A DNA stretch of 10,593 nucleotides from Geobacter sp. (GTDB lineage Bacteria > Desulfobacterota > Desulfuromonadia > Geobacterales > Geobacteraceae). A program made the translations under genes and the position numbers. Below the pieces are notes generated by a model. The model had not been told where the DNA came from. It searched no databases and saw only the letters and a program-made list of their open reading frames with translations. Each line of letters starts with the position of its first letter. Position 1 is the stretch's first letter. Shown here one piece after another: positions 6,136 through 10,593 of this stretch. The stretch is taken from positions 1 through 10,593 of the forward strand of contig DNRQ01000086.1 of the NCBI GenBank assembly GCA_003499925.1. Reading direction: 5' to 3'.

Positions 6136-6179
6136 AAAAAAAGGGGGAGCGACCGTAAGACGGTCGCACCCCTTTTTTT
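6136..6179. terminator. Bidirectional intrinsic terminator between convergent genes
   Basis: GCGACCGT (6149-6156) and ACGGTCGC (6160-6167) form a perfect stem with loop AAG. After an A/A mismatch it extends through GGGG/CCCC. The stem is flanked by seven A on the left (6136-6142) and seven T on the right (6173-6179), so it has a U-tract in both directions. It can end both the plus-strand radical SAM transcript and the minus-strand lipoprotein transcript. Confidence 0.93.
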
Positions 6180-6205
6180 ATTGTCAGCTCTTGCTGCAGG
6201 AGCGC

Positions 6206-6610
6206 CTACTTGTTGACGGCGAGGCCCGGTGCGAAGATGATCTTGTCGAAGGTGCGCTTCAGAGTCTTGCTCTGGAAGTTGACCATCGGCGGGGAATCCG
6301 GGAATTCGACCGTGTCGCCGACCTTCACCGGGGTCTGCATTGCGGCAACCCACAGTTTCTGGCCGTTCTCATCGACCTGCACGTAGGTGTAGCCGCCGGA
6401 GTCCATGGTCTCCAGGACCTTGCCCTTGTGGCCTGCGCCGGGCTTGACTTCCTGCGGCTTGAGGCCTGCATGGGGATCGGCGCCGGGAGCGGCGGCCTGC
6501 CCTGCGGGTGCAGCCTCGGGAGCCATAGCCTTGGGTGCTTCTTCCTTTTTCTTGCAGCCGGCAGCTGCCACAGCAACAATTGCCAACATGACCACTAAAG
6601 TCTTCTTCAC
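6206..6610 (-). CDS. Small lipoprotein with NrfJ-like C-terminal domain
   Basis: 134 residues. A lipoprotein signal peptide (MKKTLVVMLAIVAVAAAGC) places the lipidated cysteine at C19; the next residues are KKK, which by the E. coli rule would favour the outer membrane. An Ala/Pro-rich flexible linker spans about 24-58. The globular part (about 60-130) contains GKVLETMDSGGYTYVQVD, KLWVAA, VKVGDTVEF and SKTLKRTFDKIIF. I associate this pattern with NrfJ, the small protein encoded near cytochrome nitrite reductase clusters in some anaerobes, whose biochemical role is unclear. No nrf gene is nearby. The start is GTG with GGAGG 6 nt upstream; initiating there gives the intact signal peptide. It shares a terminator with the convergent radical SAM gene. 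It lies 161 bp after the AsmA gene on the same strand, probably as a separate unit. Lipoprotein call strong; NrfJ assignment moderate. Confidence 0.82.
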   Translation of the reverse strand: MKKTLVVMLAIVAVAAAGCKKKEEAPKAMAPEAAPAGQAAAPGADPHAGLKPQEVKPGAGHKGKVLETMDSGGYTYVQVDENGQKLWVAAMQTPVKVGDTVEFPDSPPMVNFQSKTLKRTFDKIIFAPGLAVNK

Positions 6611-6652
6611 AGTTTCCTCCGCGTTGGATAAATTTAAGCTTTAACGGTGGTC

Positions 6653-6682
6653 AAAATAGCATAACTTTCGCAATCTTTACAA
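6653..6682 (-). promoter_or_regulatory. Tentative sigma70 promoter for the lipoprotein gene
   Basis: On the minus strand TTGTAA (complement of 6677-6682) lies 18 bp before TATTTT (complement of 6653-6658), in a distinctly AT-rich stretch. This is 43 bp upstream of the GTG start. The match to consensus is modest. The rest of the 6611-6771 gap holds a GC hairpin (6741-6746 with 6754-6759) after the AsmA stop, which lacks a T-tract. Confidence 0.35.
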
Positions 6683-6771
6683 TAAAAAAGTGCATCCGCA
6701 ATGGGGGCTTTCCATCTTATGCTTCACGGAGCGGGACAACCGCGCCAAATCGGGGCGCGCAAGGCCCTGGG

Positions 6772-9700
6772 CTACTTGCCGATGATCACCTCGCCCGTGT
6801 CGGTGATCAGCCGTCCCGGCAGTTCGAAGACCCTCTGGAAGATGTTCAGCACACCCTTTGCCAGCGACTTGACCGGTACGGCCGTCACCTTGGGGTCCTC
6901 GATCGGCCCCTTCGCCTCGAAGTAGGTGGTGATCAGGGAGCGGTCCTTGCCGGTCAGGATCCAGCCGACGATCGGGATCTTGCTCACCACCTTGTCCACC
7001 GTCTGCAGCGGCCTCACCCCGATGTTGAGATCGAGCTCGTTTTTCAGCAGGTCGAGCTTGCCGACGGCGGAGAGATTGATGGCGTTGCTGTCGAGATAGA
7101 GGTTTTCGGTGGAGGCGGTGCCATCCTTGATGGCGAAGTCGCCCGTGATCCTGTTGTACGGCATGCCGCCGGAGACCATGTCCGGAAGCCGGAACTTCAA
7201 AAGCTGCGAGACGTTCAGTATGGAGAAGATCTTGGAGAGGGTGGAGAACTTCCTGATGCTGCCGTGCTCGACCTTGAGCTTCACCGCGCCCAGCGCGCTT
7301 TTGCGCAGCTCGGCGGAGCTCTCCCCCTTGGCGGAGAGCTCGCCCTGCAGCGAGAGCGTGCCGGTCAGCTCCTGCTTTTTCACCCCCATGGCGTGCATGA
7401 GCCGCTCGGCCGAGACCCGCTGCAGATCGCAGTTCATCTGGTAGCGTGGCGTGCCGGAGCCGAAATCCATGCGCATCTTCCCCGAGACCTCCCCGTCCAG
7501 GCTGGCGAACTCGAAGGGCTGCAGGTAGAGGATCTTGTCATCGAGCAGGAGCAGGCAGTTAAGGTTCTGGAACGGGATCTCCTGCAGCTTCCCTTCCGAG
7601 GCGGAGAGCTGCGCCTTGAGGGTGAGGCGGCTTCCATCGCCCGTGGAGGCGCCGAAAAGCGGGGTGAGGTCGTCCAGTTCCAGGTGCGGGGAGGTGATGG
7701 CGAGCTCGATCACCGGCTGCTTCAGATCCTTGACGCTCCCCTTCATCTGCAGGACGCTTTTGCCCAGGGTGCCGGAGAGGGAGCCGATCTGCAGGTTGTC
7801 CTTGCTGTAGCTCAGGTTCCCCTGCACCTTCTCGGCGCGCAGCGGCAGCCGCCCCTGGGGAAAGCCCAGGTCCGCCAGGTCGAGTACCGGCGAGGTGAAG
7901 GAGAGGGAGAAGCTCGGCGCCTTGAAGCCGCTCAGGGTGCCCCGTCCGTAGATGGTCGAGCTCCCCAGCCTGACCGAGAGCTGCGAGCTCTCCAGGGTCT
8001 CGCCGCTGATGCGGATGCTCCCGTTCACGCCGGTGACCGGCTTGATCTTTTCCCCTGCCTTGAAGGAGACGCCGGAGAGGGCGACATTGCCCCCCCAGGA
8101 GAGACGGTCCAGCCCCGGCCCGCTGGCGCGCAAAAGCGCCTGCATCCGCCCCGAAGGCTGGTATCTGCTCGCCACCGGCACCAGCGGGGCGATTTCCGCC
8201 GCCTGGAACTGGTTGCTCTTCAGCTCGAGGCTCACCGGACCGTCATAGCCGCTCGTCACGGTAGCGGACAACGACAGCGGCGCCAGATGGTAGTTCAGGG
8301 TGGTGAAGCGGTACTCCTTCTCGTCCAGGGTGACGTCGAACCCTACCGTGTTGGGACGCGCCTTTGGTTTGGCGATCAGATCCGAGAAGCTGTATGAACT
8401 GGAGGCGAGGTCCCAGTCGCCGGAGAGGCGGTACAGGGACGAGGTCCCCTCCCCCTTGAGCCTCATGCTGGAGCCGTCCGAGAGGGTGAGCTTCTCCCCC
8501 AGAAGCCAGAGCGCCTCCTGCTGCCTTGGATTGAGGTTCGCCGAGAAGAGGTACCTGCTCGGGGTCAGCATGCAGTAGTCCGCTATGCGTCCCTCCAGCG
8601 CGATCGGGGAGGTGCCGAACCTGCCGGTCATCCCCTTCAGGTTGAAGTCCTTCCCTGCCAGCTCAAGCACTCCCTTGACGCCGCTGAACACGGGAAAGCC
8701 GGAGCCGTAGGCGACCACCCCCTCATCGACCCGCGCCCGAACCGACAGGATGTTGTAGTTCTGGCCCAGCTCCATATGGAGGATCTGGCTTACCCTGCCG
8801 TCGAGCCTCCCCTGGTCCAGCTGGAATTCCCCCCCCATGATCTTCTGCTCGATGAAGTCCGCGGTGCCGTCCACGATGATGCCGTAGGGGATGTACTGGC
8901 GGAAACTGCGCAGGTCGAAGCGGTTGCTGGTGGCCTTGGCCGTGATGCGCAGGTCCTTGGAGCGGATGTCGGAGAGCCGGCAGCTCCCCTGGACGCTGAG
9001 CCCGTCCAGGTTGAGCTTGAGCGAACCGATATCGAGGCTGTCGCCGGAAAATTCCAGCTCCCAGGCGGCCTTCAGCGACTTCGGGGTAAGCCTCGCGTGG
9101 AACACCTGCGGGTAGTCGAGGTTGACCCGGGTCGCCTCGAAATCCCCCTTGGCCTGGAAGCCGGCCAGCGACCCCCTGAAACTCGCCTCCAGCGCCAGCG
9201 CACCCGAGAGGCTTTTGAAGGGGACGTAGCGGCTGTAGTAGGGCCAGAACTGCGCCGCGTCGAGGGGGCCGGTGCGGACCCTGCCGGAGAGCTCCAGGGA
9301 GCTCAGCGGCTGACCTGCTGCGGGAATCTTGGCGACCCCGGCGATAAGAAGCGGCACCCGGCCTGCGCCGGAAACAAGTTCGCCGGAGAGCTTGAAATCG
9401 CAATCCTTGCCGCGGGCCAGCCAGCTCAGGTAGAGGTCGGTCTCGGAGAGTTCGGTCACCAGCGGGGTTTCGGAGAGCGCCAGGTCGGTGAACCTGACGC
9501 GAGCCTTCTTGAGCTCGATACCCCTGATCCCGGGGGAGCCCCCCCCCGGCGTCGCCTGGAACAGGTCGCTCACGTTGAACACGCCGTCGCGGTCCCGGGA
9601 GAGCTTTAGCACGGGGCGCACCAGGTGCATGCGCGACAGCACCAGTTCCCGGCGCAGCAGGGGGACCAGGGCGATGCTGATGGTGAGGCGCTCGGCGGTG

Positions 9701-9954
9701 ACCAGGTCGCCGAGGCCGTCCTTCTCCTTGATGGCGACCCCCCCGAAGCTGAAGGAGAGGCCGTAACGCAGGGAAAACTCGGCGCTTTGGTACTGCAGGT
9801 CACGCTTCAGCGCGCTTTTCACCTGCGCCACGATCTCCTCTTTGTAGGTGTCGAGGTCGAGGAACCTCGGCAAGAGGCTCGCGCCGAGGACGATGACGGA
9901 GACGATGGTTGCCGCAAGCGGGAGTATCCAGGCTCTTTTATTTCTCAGCTGCAT
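6772..9954 (-). CDS. AsmA-family inner-membrane protein with large periplasmic part
   Basis: 1060 residues. One N-terminal transmembrane helix (about 10-29) is followed by LPRFLDLDTYKEEIVAQVKSALKRDL, the typical AsmA N-terminus. A very long periplasmic region follows, rich in beta-strand patterns of alternating residues and repeated 'LELSG', 'GSLSGTLG' and 'VQGNLSYS' motifs. The end (about 850-1050: GSIRKFSTLSKIFSILNVSQLL, then LDLNIGVRPLQTVDKVVSKIPIVGWILTGKDRSLITTYFEAKGPIEDPKV) matches the AsmA-like C-terminal domain also seen in YhdP/TamB-related proteins. The established view is that such proteins form beta-groove bridges moving phospholipid toward the outer membrane; applying it here is inference. 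The ATG at 9952-9954 has only a weak ribosome site. It begins 27 bp after the kinase stop, so it is probably co-transcribed and perhaps translated by reinitiation. The frame is intact throughout. Confidence 0.9.
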   Translation of the reverse strand: MQLRNKRAWILPLAATIVSVIVLGASLLPRFLDLDTYKEEIVAQVKSALKRDLQYQSAEFSLRYGLSFSFGGVAIKEKDGLGDLVTAERLTISIALVPLLRRELVLSRMHLVRPVLKLSRDRDGVFNVSDLFQATPGGGSPGIRGIELKKARVRFTDLALSETPLVTELSETDLYLSWLARGKDCDFKLSGELVSGAGRVPLLIAGVAKIPAAGQPLSSLELSGRVRTGPLDAAQFWPYYSRYVPFKSLSGALALEASFRGSLAGFQAKGDFEATRVNLDYPQVFHARLTPKSLKAAWELEFSGDSLDIGSLKLNLDGLSVQGSCRLSDIRSKDLRITAKATSNRFDLRSFRQYIPYGIIVDGTADFIEQKIMGGEFQLDQGRLDGRVSQILHMELGQNYNILSVRARVDEGVVAYGSGFPVFSGVKGVLELAGKDFNLKGMTGRFGTSPIALEGRIADYCMLTPSRYLFSANLNPRQQEALWLLGEKLTLSDGSSMRLKGEGTSSLYRLSGDWDLASSSYSFSDLIAKPKARPNTVGFDVTLDEKEYRFTTLNYHLAPLSLSATVTSGYDGPVSLELKSNQFQAAEIAPLVPVASRYQPSGRMQALLRASGPGLDRLSWGGNVALSGVSFKAGEKIKPVTGVNGSIRISGETLESSQLSVRLGSSTIYGRGTLSGFKAPSFSLSFTSPVLDLADLGFPQGRLPLRAEKVQGNLSYSKDNLQIGSLSGTLGKSVLQMKGSVKDLKQPVIELAITSPHLELDDLTPLFGASTGDGSRLTLKAQLSASEGKLQEIPFQNLNCLLLLDDKILYLQPFEFASLDGEVSGKMRMDFGSGTPRYQMNCDLQRVSAERLMHAMGVKKQELTGTLSLQGELSAKGESSAELRKSALGAVKLKVEHGSIRKFSTLSKIFSILNVSQLLKFRLPDMVSGGMPYNRITGDFAIKDGTASTENLYLDSNAINLSAVGKLDLLKNELDLNIGVRPLQTVDKVVSKIPIVGWILTGKDRSLITTYFEAKGPIEDPKVTAVPVKSLAKGVLNIFQRVFELPGRLITDTGEVIIGK

Positions 9955-9981
9955 GGGTTGTTCCGTTAGTTAAGGGGCATT

Positions 9982-10593
9982 TCAGGCGGCGTCCGCCGGG
10001 AGCTCGATGATGAACCTGCTCCCTTTGGGGAAATTTTCCTTGGCCCTGATGAAGCCGTGGTGGTCGGTGATGATGGTGTTGACGATGGCAAGGCCCAGTC
10101 CGGAGCCGCTCTTCTTCCTGGAGAAGTACGGCTCGAACAGCCTGGGGCGGTCCTCCGCCGCGATGCCGTGGCCGGTGTCGGAGACGCTGAAGGTGGCCAT
10201 CTTGAGCTCGCGGTCGTAGCAGCTGGAGAGCTCGATCTCCCCCTCCCCCTCGATGGCGGCGACCGCGTTGTCCAGGAGGTTGATCAGCACCCGTTTGATC
10301 TGGTCCCGGTCCAGCAGGATGGCCGGCATCCCGTCGTCGGTGTTCAGGGTGAAGCGGATCCGTCGGTGCGCCTCCACGTAGAGGGTGAGCGCCTCCTTGA
10401 TGATCGCGTTCAGGTCGTTTGACGAGGGGACGGCGGCGGGCATGCGGGCGAAGTTGGAGAACTCGTCCACCAGCCCCTTCAGCTCGTCGACCGACTTGAT
10501 GATCATGGCGGTGCACTCGTCGAACACCTTCTCCTCCCCCTCGAAGCGGGACAGGTAGCGCTTGCGCAGCCGCTGGGCCGAGAGCTGGATCGG
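9982..10593 (-). CDS. NtrY-like sensor histidine kinase, C-terminal part (cut by window edge)
   Basis: The frame is open to the window edge, so only the last 203 residues are seen; the real start lies beyond 10593. The first visible residues, PIQLSAQRLRKRY, are the second half of an NtrY-type dimerisation box, in which the phosphorylated histidine sits a few residues upstream (HEIKNPLTPIQLSAQRL in relatives), just outside the window. The ATP-binding domain is complete. Numbered from the edge: N box LINLLDNAVAAIEG (103-116, N109), G1 box DTGHG (139-143), F box RLFEPYF (151-157) and G2 box GSGLGLA (163-169). Motifs are intact, so the kinase should be active. Its response regulator is not downstream, where AsmA follows at 27 bp, and may be upstream. 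The sensed signal lies in the missing N-terminus. NtrY-like is a similarity call, not proof of nitrogen control. Confidence 0.93.
   Translation of the reverse strand, partial: PIQLSAQRLRKRYLSRFEGEEKVFDECTAMIIKSVDELKGLVDEFSNFARMPAAVPSSNDLNAIIKEALTLYVEAHRRIRFTLNTDDGMPAILLDRDQIKRVLINLLDNAVAAIEGEGEIELSSCYDRELKMATFSVSDTGHGIAAEDRPRLFEPYFSRKKSGSGLGLAIVNTIITDHHGFIRAKENFPKGSRFIIELPADAA

Noticed and set aside
6741..6759. Intrinsic terminator after the AsmA gene
   Set aside because: A 6-bp GC hairpin is present but no T run follows on the minus strand, so termination here is not supported.
7264..8397. 377-codon plus-strand frame inside the AsmA gene
   Set aside because: Low-complexity, Arg/Gly/Leu/Ala-rich translation without family motifs, opposite an intact AsmA frame.

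Overview
The window reads as ordinary chromosome from a GC-rich, Gram-negative bacterium. It is most like a Desulfuromonadia/Geobacter-type organism (Geobacter, Geomonas, Citrifermentans). This is an inference from the gene set: a menaquinone methyltransferase, a c-di-AMP cyclase, a cobalamin-type radical SAM protein, an NrfJ-like lipoprotein, an AsmA protein and an NtrY-like sensor kinase. High GC, frequent GTG/TTG starts and G/C-rich intergenic repeats agree. No marker gene is present to prove the taxon.

Layout. Positions 1-201 carry repeats only: a REP-like palindrome and an 18-bp direct repeat. A small SAM-dependent methyltransferase (202-774, +) converges on ubiE/menG (943-1650, -). The space between them is filled by a 43-bp tandem repeat and an inverted copy of it. 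A divergent intergenic region (1651-1845) separates ubiE from a diadenylate cyclase fused to a YbbR domain (1846-3015, +; TTG start). A 207-bp gap holding a near-consensus sigma70 promoter leads to a secreted LysM-LysM-NlpC/P60 peptidoglycan hydrolase (3223-4242, +), which ends in a strong intrinsic terminator (4271-4298). Only a few bases later a B12-binding radical SAM protein with C-terminal TPRs begins (4302-5993, +). It converges on a small lipoprotein (6206-6610, -) across a gap with three hairpins, the last a bidirectional terminator. Further along on the minus strand are a 1060-residue AsmA-family protein (6772-9954) and, 27 bp upstream of it, the C-terminal part of an NtrY-like histidine kinase (9982-10593, cut by the window edge).

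How the genes fit together. Much of the window concerns the envelope: c-di-AMP signalling, peptidoglycan cleavage, a lipoprotein and an AsmA protein possibly linked to lipid transport. UbiE serves quinone synthesis. The sensor kinase and AsmA gene are probably co-transcribed.

I found no CRISPR array, transposase, phage gene, RNA gene or defence system. The points most worth a second look are the cyclase-YbbR fusion placed away from glmM, the radical SAM gene whose start abuts a terminator, the orphan radical SAM-TPR architecture, and the repeat-filled convergent gap at 775-943.
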